Assembly: GCF_947496385.1 (NCBI RefSeq)
Contig: NZ_CANMCP010000001.1
Span: 719,416-783,415 of the forward strand
DNA from: an uncultured Croceicoccus sp.
GTDB lineage: Bacteria; Pseudomonadota; Alphaproteobacteria; Sphingomonadales; Sphingomonadaceae
Length of the DNA stretch: 64,000 nucleotides
Direction: 5' to 3'
Under the pieces are notes generated by a model. It was not told the DNA's origin. It made no database searches and saw nothing but the letters and a program-made list of their open reading frames with translations. Both the position numbers and the translations under genes were made by a program. Positions 52,762 to 62,800 of this stretch are shown here, in pieces. The first letter of the stretch is position 1, and each line of letters begins with the position of its first letter.

Positions 52762-52798
52762 CGAACGAGGCAGATGCCGCCGGGCGGAGTGACGCCTG

Positions 52799-55735
52799 AT
52801 GCTCTCTGTAGCCAACGTCCGCACGGCTGGCGGCGCTGCCAACTACTTTGCCGCTGACAATTACTATACCCGCGCCGATGCCGAGCGATCTGGTCAATGG
52901 CTTGGCAAAGGCGCGGAGGCGCTTGGACTGCGAGGCGTCGTCGAAGCCTCGCAGTTCGAGGCCGTGCTCAAGGGCATGCTGCCCGATGGAAGCCGTGTCG
53001 GGAGCGATAACAGGGCGCATCGCGCCGGCACCGACCTCACATTCTCGATGCCCAAGAGCTGGTCCATCCTTGCCCTCGTCGGCGGCGACAGGCGTATCCT
53101 CGATGCCTATGGTGCGGCCGTCCGCGAGACTCTGGCCTGGGCTGAGAAGAATCTCGCCGAAACCCGCATGGAAGTCCGAGGCAAGGAGCGGGTGGTCGCG
53201 ACACGCAATCTCGTGATCGGGCTTTTCCAGCACGACACGAACCGCAATCAGGAGCCCAACGCGCACTTTCACGCCGTGGTTGCCAATGTCACCCAGGGAC
53301 CCGATGGCAAATGGCGAGCGCTGAGGAATGACAAGATCTGGGAGCACAACACGCTGCTCAATGCCATGACCATGGCGCGCTTCCGCTTGGCCGTAGAAAA
53401 GCTCGGCTACCAGGTCGGCGAATTCGGCAAGCATGGCAATTTCGAAGCGGTGGGCGTCCCAAAACCCGTTCGTGACGCCTTCAGTTCGCGCCGTACCGAG
53501 ATTCTCGAGGCATACTCGACCATGGAGGCAAAAGGTCCGGCCGCACTGGATGCAGCCACATTGATGACCCGCGCGGACAAAGGGCCGGTGGCGGACCGCC
53601 AGGCTCTCGTGAACCAATGGCGCGAGGCAGCGGCACAGTTGGGCTTTGATCCGAGGCTTGTCATTTCACAGGCCAATGCACGGGCCGCCACCGACATTGG
53701 CTCCGTCTCCGGAATTGGAAATTCGGTCCGATCGATCGGTCAGCGGGCGCGCCTTTTGGCTGCGACCTTCGCGGAGCGTCTGGGGCTACGTCAGGGCGAT
53801 CCGCTTGTGCCTCGCGACATCGAGCGCCGGACGCCCGAACAGATCGCCGCCGTTCATGCGGTCGCATCGGCAATCCGGCATTTGGGCGAGCGCGAGGCGG
53901 CGTTCTCGCGGACCGAGATATATCGCTCAGCGCTAGGCTTTGCCTTGCCCACCACGCTCCCCGACATCGAACACCGCGTCGACCAGTTGCTGCGCCAGGG
54001 CCACCTGCAAAAAGGCAAGGGTGCAGATCGCAATCTTGTTACGACCCGCGATGCGATCGGGCTCGAACAGCGCATCATCGCCGCCGTCGAAACCGGACGT
54101 GGCCATGGGTCTGCCGTGGTCGAAGCTGATGTGGCCGGAGAGCGGCTACAGGCGCTCTCTCAGCTCAAATATGGCCTGACCTTGAACCCTGGCCAGGAAG
54201 GGGCAGGGTGCCTGCTTCTCGCCTCGCATAACCGGATTGTCGCGATTCAGGGTGTGGCGGGCGCCGGCAAGAGTACCGTCCTCAAACCTGTGGCGGACAT
54301 CTTGCGCGAGGAAGGCAGGTCCGTGCTCGGACTAGCAGTCCAGAACACGCTCGTGCAGATGCTTGAACGTGACACCGGCATTCCCTCGATGACGGTCGCG
54401 CGCTTTCTACGCCAACATCAGGGCCTTCTGGAAGGAGCAGACCAGGCGAGGCTTGCCGAGACCCGCGCGTCTCTGCGCGGCACCACGGTGCTACTCGACG
54501 AAGCCTCGATGGTCGGCAATGCCGACAAGGAAAAGCTGGTGCGCCTCGCCAACCTGCTTCAGCTCGACCGCTTCGCCAGCATAGGGGACAGGAACCAATT
54601 GGGCGCTGTCGATGCGGGCAAACCCTTCGACGTCATGCAGAAGGCAGGCGTCGAAACGGCTACCATGAACACCAATCTCCGGGCCCGCGATAAGGCGTTG
54701 CGCGACGCTCAATATGCAGCGCAGGGCGGAAACATCGACGAGGCCTTGCGACATCTTGGCCCGCATGTCGTCGCGTCGGGAAATACAGCTGCCGTCGACG
54801 CCGCGGCGGCCTGGCTATCGCTTTCGCCTGCAGAGCGGGAGATGACCGCGATTTATGCTTCGGGTCGCAACTTGCGCGGACAGGTGAATGAAGCAGTCCA
54901 AATCGGGCTCAAGGCCAATGGCGAATTGGGACCGGGTTCCTTGGGTCTCACTGTGCTGTCGCGCGTCAATCTGACGCGTGAGGAAATGCGCTATGCGCGC
55001 AGCTATGCGGCCGGCATGGTGCTCGAAGTCGACCGCCGGCAAAGGGGGCAGGGGCTGCAGAAGGGCCGCTATGATGTGATCGAAACCGATCCCACCCGCG
55101 AACGCGTGATGCTGCAGAACGAGCGGGGCAAGCGCTTTGAATTCCGGCCGGGCCAGATACGACCGCAGGGTGAGCAGGATCCCCTGCGTCTGTTTGAGGT
55201 TCGCCCACTAGAAATCTACGATGGCGACCGCGTTCGCTGGACGGCGACCGATCACAAGCGCGGACTGCTCAACGCCGATCAGGCGCGCATCATGGCGGTT
55301 GATGCGAAGGGTGTCACGGTGAAAACGTCGCTCGGCACCGAACACCTGCTGGGGCTGGGCGACCCCATGCTTGAGCGTCTAGATCTCGCCTACGCGCTCA
55401 ATGCGCACATGGCGCAGGGTCTGACCTCCGACCGCGGGATCGCCGTCATGGATAGCCGCGAACGCAATCTTGCCAATCAGCAGACATTTCTCGTGACGAT
55501 AACCCGCCTGCGCGATGGTCTGACCCTGTTTGTCGACAATGCGGGCAAGCTCGAAGCAGCTGTTGAGCGCAATCCGGGAATGAAGCGCTCGGCACTCGAA
55601 ACGGTCAATCAGCTGCGCAATGCGGCAGCAATTGGCCAGGCTAAGGGCAAGGCGTCTGATCGTTCGCAAGAACCGGCTCGCGAGCCGCCCGAACTCGATC
55701 GCTCGATCACCAAGCCCTTCGAAATCGGGATCTGA
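52799..55735 (+). CDS. traI: MobF-family relaxase/helicase (TraI/TrwC-like)
   Basis: Conjugative relaxase of 978 aa that nicks oriT and unwinds the strand. The TrwC domain has the catalytic tyrosines in NYYTRADAERSG (Y22/Y23) and the three-His metal site in EPNAHFHAVVANVT (about residue 150), with TDLTFSMPKSWSI between them. The C-terminal half is a RecD-like helicase with GVAGAGKSTVLKP (about residue 485), LLDEASMVGN and a closing ALNAHMAQGLTSDRG. The gene is intact, unlike the two before it. Confidence 0.93.
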   Translation: MLSVANVRTAGGAANYFAADNYYTRADAERSGQWLGKGAEALGLRGVVEASQFEAVLKGMLPDGSRVGSDNRAHRAGTDLTFSMPKSWSILALVGGDRRILDAYGAAVRETLAWAEKNLAETRMEVRGKERVVATRNLVIGLFQHDTNRNQEPNAHFHAVVANVTQGPDGKWRALRNDKIWEHNTLLNAMTMARFRLAVEKLGYQVGEFGKHGNFEAVGVPKPVRDAFSSRRTEILEAYSTMEAKGPAALDAATLMTRADKGPVADRQALVNQWREAAAQLGFDPRLVISQANARAATDIGSVSGIGNSVRSIGQRARLLAATFAERLGLRQGDPLVPRDIERRTPEQIAAVHAVASAIRHLGEREAAFSRTEIYRSALGFALPTTLPDIEHRVDQLLRQGHLQKGKGADRNLVTTRDAIGLEQRIIAAVETGRGHGSAVVEADVAGERLQALSQLKYGLTLNPGQEGAGCLLLASHNRIVAIQGVAGAGKSTVLKPVADILREEGRSVLGLAVQNTLVQMLERDTGIPSMTVARFLRQHQGLLEGADQARLAETRASLRGTTVLLDEASMVGNADKEKLVRLANLLQLDRFASIGDRNQLGAVDAGKPFDVMQKAGVETATMNTNLRARDKALRDAQYAAQGGNIDEALRHLGPHVVASGNTAAVDAAAAWLSLSPAEREMTAIYASGRNLRGQVNEAVQIGLKANGELGPGSLGLTVLSRVNLTREEMRYARSYAAGMVLEVDRRQRGQGLQKGRYDVIETDPTRERVMLQNERGKRFEFRPGQIRPQGEQDPLRLFEVRPLEIYDGDRVRWTATDHKRGLLNADQARIMAVDAKGVTVKTSLGTEHLLGLGDPMLERLDLAYALNAHMAQGLTSDRGIAVMDSRERNLANQQTFLVTITRLRDGLTLFVDNAGKLEAAVERNPGMKRSALETVNQLRNAAAIGQAKGKASDRSQEPAREPPELDRSITKPFEIGI

Positions 55736-55798
55736 CGCAGCGTTTATCCGCATGGGTTCATATGGCACCGGTTGACTGTTAGTTCTGTTTTTGTTCTC

Positions 55799-56047
55799 AT
55801 GGCGGCCATGTCCCGAATCGCCGATGAAATCCTGTTCACGCATATCGAAGTCGCGATTGCCATCGCGTCCGAAGCAACGCTTGTCGGGCTCGGCGCTGAC
55901 GACCCGCGAACCCAGCGCAATGCTCGTGTCGATCTCGCGCGCCACCTGGTCGAACGCATGCAGGGTTTGGAGTTCGAAGGAAAGGGGAATGCCGGCAGGA
56001 GCTCTCAGCCCACTCTCTTTCCGGGCGATCTCTCGCCGATGGGCTGA
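55799..56047 (+). CDS. Hypothetical protein
   Basis: An 82-aa ORF (MSRIADEILFTHIEVAIAIA, NARVDLARHLVERMQGLEFE), all helical and soluble. It follows the relaxase by 63 bp without a clear ribosome site. The start may be 55799 or 55808. I recall similar short proteins beside MobF genes in sphingomonads, but no function. Confidence 0.6.
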   Translation: MAAMSRIADEILFTHIEVAIAIASEATLVGLGADDPRTQRNARVDLARHLVERMQGLEFEGKGNAGRSSQPTLFPGDLSPMG

Positions 56048-56080
56048 CCAGCATTTAGATGTGGCTGAGGTAATACTGGC

Positions 56081-56278
56081 TTATTGCAGGCGCGTCGGGC
56101 GATCCTTCCCCATCAGCTCTGCAATGCGTTTGGCGATGGCTTTCCAGGTGGCGACGCCCGCCTCGTCCTGTGCCAGCGCGAGCGCGCCGATCTGCTCGGC
56201 GACATGAAGCGGTGCATTCTCACCATGGGTTTTCAGCACCTGGTTGGCGCAAGCCCAGAGTTCCCAATCGCTCAACAT
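56081..56278 (-). CDS. DUF6961-like small protein
   Basis: A 65-aa protein with MLSDWELWACANQVLKTHGE at the N-terminus, the typical opening of the DUF6961 family of sphingomonads, then HVAEQIGALALAQDEAGVAT. Its start overlaps the stop of the DUF5818 gene by 1 bp (TGATG). The function is unknown. Confidence 0.75.
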   Translation of the reverse strand: MLSDWELWACANQVLKTHGENAPLHVAEQIGALALAQDEAGVATWKAIAKRIAELMGKDRPTRLQ

Positions 56279-56586
56279 CAGCCGAGACGTCCAACAAGGC
56301 CGAGGAAGAACGCGATCAAACCATAGCCCACGACACTGCTGGCGAGGAGCAGTTCAATATTGAATTTGGAGCGAGGAGGGCGGGGTTGTCCTGCTGGCCA
56401 GATCTGATCGCAGATGAGCTCGTTGAAACCTGCGCGGCGTCCGCAGACTTCCACTTCGCGTCCGAGCAACCGGCGTGTTCCACGCCCGGTGTCGAGTTCC
56501 CACACCCCGCCACCCGAATGGAGTTCAAGTCCGAAGGGGCCTTCGGCAAGACGGCCTGTCAGACAGAGTTCCGGGCCTAGCGGCAC
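56278..56586 (-). CDS. DUF5818-like membrane protein
   Basis: A 102-aa protein with a beta-rich N-terminal domain (LTGRLAEGPFGLELHSGGGV, REVEVCGRRAGFNEL) like the 65-aa protein at 33825, and a C-terminal membrane helix (IELLLASSVVGYGLIAFFLGLVG). It overlaps the nuclease gene by 10 bp and DUF6961 by 1 bp. The function is unknown. Confidence 0.65.
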   Translation of the reverse strand: MPLGPELCLTGRLAEGPFGLELHSGGGVWELDTGRGTRRLLGREVEVCGRRAGFNELICDQIWPAGQPRPPRSKFNIELLLASSVVGYGLIAFFLGLVGRLG

Positions 56587-57002
56587 GCAGGCCCCTTCCA
56601 GTAGCGATTCCAGTGCAGCACAGTGCGTGTCTGGATCATGGAGCAGGAGAGATCAGCCCCGCTTGGCAGTCGGCACCAGGCAGCCGTCCGGTTGCCGCCT
56701 GCCGAACCTTCCGACCGGCACGTCAATCTCGGTCCACGAACCACGACATGCCCTGTCGAGATGGTCCCGCGAGGGCCGCCAAGAAGATCGACGAGCGCGT
56801 CGCGCGCTTCGATTGCCGACGCGTCGGGGCAAGGCTGGTTGGTCCGGCATGTTCCTTCCATTTCGCGCGCGGCGATCCCGGCGATGCGGACATGGGGGCC
56901 TTCGGCGCACCATATGGGCCCGTCGCCATCCCAGACATGCGTGGGTGTGCAGGTAAAGGTCTGGCCGGCAGCGACGATCGAGGCAGCGAGGAGGGCAAGC
57001 AT
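56577..57002 (-). CDS. Secreted thermonuclease-like protein
   Basis: A 141-aa SNase-like protein from ATG 57002, which gives a short signal peptide (MLALLAASIVAAG). The metal motif VWDGDG and the Arg in VRIAGIAARE are seen; six or more cysteines suggest disulphides in the periplasm. The active-site Glu/Arg pair in the second half is less clear, so activity is not certain. It is downstream of the S24 regulator by 11 bp. Confidence 0.75.
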   Translation of the reverse strand: MLALLAASIVAAGQTFTCTPTHVWDGDGPIWCAEGPHVRIAGIAAREMEGTCRTNQPCPDASAIEARDALVDLLGGPRGTISTGHVVVRGPRLTCRSEGSAGGNRTAAWCRLPSGADLSCSMIQTRTVLHWNRYWKGPACR

Positions 57003-57013
57003 TGGCGAGCTAC

Positions 57014-57658
57014 CTAGCGAAGCGCGCGGCCGAACCAAAGCACGCGGCCGACGATATTGATCGTCCGCTTCTCCAGTCCGCGCCAACTGGGATAGGCCGG
57101 ATTGTCGCTGAGCACCGAGACCCGCTTGCCTTGCGGCTCGATTGCGACCCGCTTGACGCTGAGCATGTCGTCCATGCGCAGCACATAGATCCCGTCGCGC
57201 AGCCGCGACTGTCCATCGTTGAGATCGACCATGACTTCATCGCCGTCATGCAGCGTTGGCTCCATCGAATCCCCGTGCACGGCGATGATCGAAAGGCTCG
57301 TCGCCTTGCTTGCGGTCAGACGGCGCAGCCACTTCTCGTCAAACCCGAACTGGGCGCATTTGGATTCCATTTCGGCCAAAGCGCCGTGCCCCGCCGAGGC
57401 TTCGACATCGAGAACCGGAACATGGACCAGTTCGACGACCGGGCCGGATCGCCGCTCGGGAGCGCCAAGGATTTTTTCGTCCACGCCGAAGAAGCGGGCG
57501 AGCACGGAGCGGTCCTGCTCGTCCAGTTGGCGGGGACTGCCGCGGCGGATGTATTGCTGGATGTAGGCCGCGTTGCGTCCGAGAAGGCGAGAAATCGAAG
57601 AGTAATTACAGCCTCGTTGCCGGATCAGATCGTCCAGGGCTTTGCGTGCATCTTCCAT
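57014..57658 (-). CDS. S24-family LexA/CI-like repressor
   Basis: A 214-aa regulator: an N-terminal Xre-like helix-turn-helix (CNYSSISRLLGRNAAYIQQY) and a C-terminal S24 peptidase domain with the nucleophile Ser in IIAVHGDSMEPTLHDGDEVM and the Lys in MDDMLSVKRVAI. Such proteins cleave themselves when RecA is active, so the operon and its divergent neighbour should respond to DNA damage. It heads an operon with the nuclease, DUF5818 and DUF6961 genes. Confidence 0.9.
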   Translation of the reverse strand: MEDARKALDDLIRQRGCNYSSISRLLGRNAAYIQQYIRRGSPRQLDEQDRSVLARFFGVDEKILGAPERRSGPVVELVHVPVLDVEASAGHGALAEMESKCAQFGFDEKWLRRLTASKATSLSIIAVHGDSMEPTLHDGDEVMVDLNDGQSRLRDGIYVLRMDDMLSVKRVAIEPQGKRVSVLSDNPAYPSWRGLEKRTINIVGRVLWFGRALR

Positions 57659-57683
57659 CGCGCGGCGGGTCCTATCGCATCCG

Positions 57684-57722
57684 TCTAGGAAATTAGATCC
57701 TAGACTCTAGGAAGTCTTCCTA
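57684..57722. promoter_or_regulatory. Operator array between the S24 repressor and the divergent gene
   Basis: Four half-sites lie in 39 bp: TCTAGGA at 57684, TCCTAGA at 57698, TCTAGGA at 57706 and TTCCTA at 57717. They form two palindromes, one with 7-nt spacing and one TAGGAA-GTC-TTCCTA. Their place in the divergent promoter region makes them the likely binding sites of the S24 repressor. Confidence 0.68.
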
Positions 57723-57766
57723 ATAAGAACATAACAAGAACGCAAGCGGAAAGCGAGTCGAAGGCG

Positions 57767-57940
57767 ATGGAGCTCCTGGACCAGATTGAGGGCTACTTGG
57801 CGCGTAGCGGTACGAAGGCCAGCATGTTTGGTAGGCAGGCAGTTGGGGACCCACGGTTTGTTCAGGATCTTCGCGAAGGCAGAAGGCCAAGGGAAAAGAC
57901 GCGGCAACGTGTAAGGCAGTTCCTAGAAGGAAACCCCTAG
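57767..57940 (+). CDS. Small regulator-like protein, below track cut-off
   Basis: A 57-aa ORF not on the track: MELLDQIEGYLARSGTKASM, then FGRQAVGDPRFVQDLREGRR and a basic C-terminus. The pattern resembles short alphaproteobacterial DNA-binding proteins (GDPRFVxDLRxGR). It is divergent from the S24 gene across the operator array, so it is probably under its control, as a Cro-like partner. The ribosome site is weak (GAAGG). Confidence 0.65.
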   Translation: MELLDQIEGYLARSGTKASMFGRQAVGDPRFVQDLREGRRPREKTRQRVRQFLEGNP

Positions 57941-57996
57941 CATCCTATCGAATATATCATCATGATGTAGACAAGTTTTTACAAATTTATGGAAAT

Positions 57997-59403
57997 CTAT
58001 TGAATCCTCACAAGGACCTTGTCTTCATTTATGCATTCTTGTTTTTTCCTTTCTAGTTCTATAGAGCGCTGTTGTGATCGTGAAGACATGCCAAAAACGT
58101 CGGCCTTGCGCAGCAAAACGCGTCGATCACTCCGAACAATCACGTCTTGTCGTTTCAAATCTATAGTGACTGACGTGTCGGTTTCGGGAAATGAATTGCG
58201 CCTGCCTGAAATGCGGAAGAGGGTGGCGCGTCGACGCATAGGGTCGACGCGGATAATGTGTTCATCATTCATCTCGCCTGACAAATACAACGCACATCCG
58301 ATAAAGCACCTGATAATCCCTTCGAGTTCAGCCACACGCCTGTTGTCAATTACAAGCCGACCATCCTCGTCGATTGCACCTAGCCTACTTTTAGACGCTC
58401 GAAGAATCGCATCAACTGTGCGGTGTGGGTCTGAAAGGCCATGAAGATATTCCATTGCTTGTTCGACGAACTGCTGCTGGCTTCCGAAAAGGTGGCGGAT
58501 GTCACGAACAATCGAAGGGCCTGGCCGGGCGGCTGATCGAGACCGGTTCAGGATGTTCAGCGCCTGATGGACCAGCAAATCCTCACGACGCTGTGCTTCT
58601 GCTTGAGCAAGGAGCTCATCGCTGATCCCTCCGCCTCTAGTTGCATCGAGTGCGCGCGCGAACGAAACCCGTTCCCTGACGAGGATATCATGAACATCTG
58701 ACGGTATCTCGTCGGGGTGAGGCATTCGTCCGCGTTGGGCAGCAAACGCTGCGACAACATCGATTACGGGAGCAAGCCGTTCCTGAAGATGCGGCTGAAT
58801 TGGCTTTGATCCGACTGGCCGGTCGCTACGATATGCGCTCGTCGAGGCCCTGCGCCCGCGTCTACGCTCCAGAAGGAAATCTTGCTCTTCCTCAGGTGAA
58901 CGGAATAGCGCGAAAATTCCAGGAGCAAGTGCGATCGGCTCAACGTCAACAACTTGCGTCAACAGTGCTTTGAGTTCGGCCTGTTGGAAGTACTTCTGGA
59001 ATGTCCCTCTTGTCGTAAGGTAGCCATCGCCGAAGGGTTTCAATCCGTCTACGGGTACAGCCCCGACGACCATTACTGAGACGATGAGCACGCGCCGCGT
59101 TAGACCCCAAGCTGTGGTGAGGGCGTCCACTCTCTCGACCGGATCTTCAATTACATTGAGGACGAAACCGATGTTGACGACTTCCGCCTCCCGTCTATCT
59201 CGGTCCGTAGCAAAATAAGGATCCCATCCATTGGCCTCAATGCCCGCCGCTGCGAGTGCACGCAGATCGTCGCCCTGACCACAGCCATAGTCGAAGACGG
59301 TCACGCCCGGACGGACCAGCCCATGTCTCACTGCGAGGGACATGGGTTGGGACAGCGTATGACGGACCATCGCCGTGCGATGACGCTGGACCTCTACGCT
59401 CAT
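57997..59403 (-). CDS. DNA phosphorothioation-associated putative methyltransferase
   Basis: A 468-aa protein from ATG 59403, whose start overlaps the previous stop as ATGA. It opens with VEVQRHRTAMVRHTLSQPM, then the SAM-binding VTVFDYGCGQGDDLRALAAA and VVNIGFVLNVIEDPVERVDA, the signature of the family found with dnd clusters (TIGR04096 by memory). The C-terminal 250 residues are helical and unassigned. Its true substrate is unknown. Last gene of the dptH unit. Confidence 0.82.
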   Translation of the reverse strand: MSVEVQRHRTAMVRHTLSQPMSLAVRHGLVRPGVTVFDYGCGQGDDLRALAAAGIEANGWDPYFATDRDRREAEVVNIGFVLNVIEDPVERVDALTTAWGLTRRVLIVSVMVVGAVPVDGLKPFGDGYLTTRGTFQKYFQQAELKALLTQVVDVEPIALAPGIFALFRSPEEEQDFLLERRRGRRASTSAYRSDRPVGSKPIQPHLQERLAPVIDVVAAFAAQRGRMPHPDEIPSDVHDILVRERVSFARALDATRGGGISDELLAQAEAQRREDLLVHQALNILNRSRSAARPGPSIVRDIRHLFGSQQQFVEQAMEYLHGLSDPHRTVDAILRASKSRLGAIDEDGRLVIDNRRVAELEGIIRCFIGCALYLSGEMNDEHIIRVDPMRRRATLFRISGRRNSFPETDTSVTIDLKRQDVIVRSDRRVLLRKADVFGMSSRSQQRSIELERKKQECINEDKVLVRIQ

Positions 59404-59867
59404 GATTCCACGACCTCGTCGCCAACTACCAGTAGACCTGCCGCAGCAAGACGCGCCGACCAGAGCTTCTGTCTTCCAATCAGGTGACTGTTTTCGAAAA
59501 GGCCCTTTTCCACTAGCTGCTTCGTTGTCGTTGCCCATCTTGCCACCCTCGGGTCTCGATCGCCAAATAGCTGTTCTTTTCTATGAAGAATTAGTGGGTT
59601 TTCCGATCGACTGAAGTCTGTGCGCTTGGTTTCGCCAGTTGATAAGTTCAATCTCGTCGACGCGATCAGACGTGGAAACGCGGCGCTATCGAAGTCCTCG
59701 TATTCAAGAAGGCCGACAATGTCACCTTGAAGTCTCGCGACATTCCAGTTCACGCCTCTCGATATGGCGGTCGCCTTGTCGAGCAATTTGCGTGCCTCGG
59801 GCGCCAGCTCTGCAACTGCCGTGCGGTGAACATAGAGTGCCCCCCGAACTACTTTCCCAACCGACAT
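59400..59867 (-). CDS. Partner protein of the phosphorothioation-associated methyltransferase
   Basis: A 155-aa protein (GKVVRGALYVHRTAVAELAP, LLEYEDFDSAAFPRLIAST, SENPLILHRKEQLF). I recall the LYVHR and NPxILHRKE motifs as part of the same phosphorothioation-associated methyltransferase family, where they can be fused to it; here they form a separate gene. The ATG follows the dptH stop with no gap and its stop overlaps the methyltransferase start, so the set is translated together. Confidence 0.7.
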   Translation of the reverse strand: MSVGKVVRGALYVHRTAVAELAPEARKLLDKATAISRGVNWNVARLQGDIVGLLEYEDFDSAAFPRLIASTRLNLSTGETKRTDFSRSENPLILHRKEQLFGDRDPRVARWATTTKQLVEKGLFENSHLIGRQKLWSARLAAAGLLVVGDEVVES

Positions 59868-62800
59868 CTATTCTGCCGCTTCCCGTCTCACCTCCAGCCA
59901 CGTTTCGATCACGGCGTCGGCAAGCTCCTCAACCTCGTCATCCCCGATGAAGGGGACCTGCAGGTAGATCTTATCATCGGTGTCCAATTTTGCGATCAAG
60001 TGTCCTTTCCCCAGTAGGCGGTCAGCTCCCACCTCTCCAAGTGCGATACGGGAACTTCCTTCGTCGCCGAGGTGCAGGATCAGCTTGTTGCCCAGGTTGG
60101 TTCTCAACTGCATCGTCATCACTTGGTTGTCGGCTCGTTGGTACACCATGAACAGGTGGAAGCCAGCGGCGCGGGACTTGGTAGCGATCTTGTTGATTAG
60201 GCCATCGACTTCCTTCTTGAACTCGTCGTCCTGCATCCAGTTGGCAACTTCATCAAAGAAGATGACGATGCGCGGCATTTTCCGTTCAGGCTGCACCTTT
60301 CGATTATATTGATCGATGTTGCGGCAGTTCTCTCGGCTAATCTCGTCGTACCGCCGGTCCATATCGGCGACCAAACGCTCAAGTAATGCCAGAGCTTCGT
60401 CCTGGTCGTCTATGATCCCGCCCCTCAAGTGCGGAAGTCGCCGCGCCCAAGCGTAGTCGACCCCCCGCTTTGGGTCGATCAGATGCATTTCCAGTTCATC
60501 AGGACTGTTTAGGGCACAGAGGTCGAGTATGAGGTTAGTAACAAGGATGCCTTTGCCGCTCCCGGTCGTCCCTGAGACGAGACTGTGGGGCGCCGCCCGT
60601 TCTTGCGAGAGATAGCCGCTGGCAAGTGGTAGGTAGCACAAGCTTCCGTCGTCTTCCTTCTCGCCCAGAAGCGGCGAGGTCCGCTGCCCTTCGACCGGGT
60701 CAGATGCGCGTTTTAGCCAAGCATCAGCAAGATGCAGGATAGCCCGCGCAGGCCGACGCAGTCCGATCGCGATCTGACCGGGCAAAGGGGATATCCGCAC
60801 GATGTCGAGACCATAGCGCGTCAACAGGTCGGTTCGTTTTCTCTCCAGCCAAGCCACAGTCAGGGTGCGTCCCCCCACATAGACGAGGCCAGTGTTCGGC
60901 GTGAGCCGCTGCCCCATTACCGGAGCGTCCATTCCCTCGCCTTGCAGTGCGGCGCGGAGGGCGTCGATCTGCGACGCTAGCCAGGAATTGCCCTCCGCCT
61001 CATCGCCTGCATTTCTGAGGCGATGAAGCACCGAGTTAATCCGCTGACTCCAAGGACCATTGGGCTCCATTGGGTCATCGTCCACGGCGTCTTCAGTTAG
61101 CAGTTTAGCTTCTTCATCAGGTGTTGGCCCGTCGGGCTGAGGATCACGTTGTGGCGGAGCGTCATCTGGGGGACTGTTATCGCCCATGCCGGCATCACGC
61201 TGCTGCGCTTCGGGCTGTTTCCCTTCAATCGTCTCGTCGAAGGACGTTGACTGGGGCCACCCAGTGGGAACGTGGACTATCCCGGGTTGCGCGTCATCGG
61301 CTAGGCCCCGCAGGGCTTTGGCGGTTTCAGCGCGTGAGAATACCCATTGTGCGAGACGTCGTCGGTCGGCGATAACCTTGGCCTCGTCGGGTAGATGAGG
61401 CATCGGCTCGAATACCGTGTCGAGTTCATGGCTGAACACTATCGAGTGACCGTCGACAGATATGGGGAATGAGCCGTCTCTCAGCCCTTCAAGCCACCGA
61501 TCTTGAGTAATTCCGCCAACTTGGTCGAAGGGGTCCATGTGTTCGAGGACCATGTCCGCGAGGCGATGCCGCCAGATCGCGGGGTCGAGATTGGCAGATC
61601 CTCCGAGCAAGCGTTGGTTGAGCGCAGTCCAGGTTGACTCTAGTTGCCCTGCGGAACGCTTACGCTGATCGGAGATCCCATCCTGTCCGACGTATTTCGC
61701 CTCGGCAACTACAACACGGATTTCCGGTCCGTTCGCACTCACTGCGAAGTCGATGGCTAGTATGTCCGCCATCTCTCCGGTCAGATCGAGCCAGTCGCGA
61801 TAGTCATCGAGGAAAAACCATGCAGTCCGGTTCTCGCGATCAACCTTGAGCAAGCGGTCCAGTTCGCGTTGTGAAAGGACGAGCCCAAGCAGTTCGTGCG
61901 CGTAGTTCGCCCATTGTGCACCGCGCATGACAACGCCTCCGGAGAGCTGTGCCGCGCGGATAAATAGCTGATGGCGCAAAGCTGAAAGATCGTCGGTTCC
62001 GATGCCTTGGAGCAAGATGCCAACGTCGACGTCGATGCAGTCGCCAAGGTCGTCCTCGGTTATCTCGGTCGAGACGATCACGTTGTGCGTCGATCCCGGC
62101 ACGCTAAAGTATCGGATGATGCGACGTTCGTTGGTGGCGATCAGCCGCCGATCCGCGACGCGATCGAACGTCATGACCCAGTTTCCGAGGCTGTGCGCCT
62201 TGCCGAGGATTTGACTGACTTCGCCTGCCTTGAATTCTACCTCCTGAACGGGGAGCCAAGGTTCTGGATTCGTTGCGACGTCCCGCATCATGATCGTGCG
62301 GAGGGCGTCGACGTAAATACGGCCCGCCAATGGCTGCCGCGGGGCTGTCAAATAGAGCGCAGACGTGGTGTTGCCTTTCCGGAACGGGCGACGTTTCGAC
62401 CGAGCGGTAGGGACGAACGTGGCAAAATCTTCGCTGGACCCGTCGTCAAAACCCTTAGTCCATCGCACATTGCTGCTGCGAGCGATCACGTCCCGTAGAA
62501 GGACGACATCGTTGGCCTTCTGGGTTTCCTGAGCCAGAGTTTCCGGGCTGAAGATGCCTACGCGCAGACGCGAAAGGAAATTGCGGGCGGCCTCGCTGGC
62601 GAGGCTCGTGTCGATCTCGTGGCTTATGCGGCGGTTCTGCCTTTCGTAAACTTGCCGAAGTCGGATTGGATCGTCATCGGTAACCACCAGTTCGCACCTG
62701 ATTTCGCTGTCGTCCTCGACACGACGTGACAATCCATTCGCCATTGCCAGAGGGAGGTTCTCTGAATCCGCGTTGAGAATGACGACCGAGAAATTGGCGC

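Noticed and set aside
57707-57907. 66-aa minus-strand ORF near the operator array
   Set aside because: It is antisense to the 57-aa gene and covers the operators; the plus-strand gene has better sequence and position.
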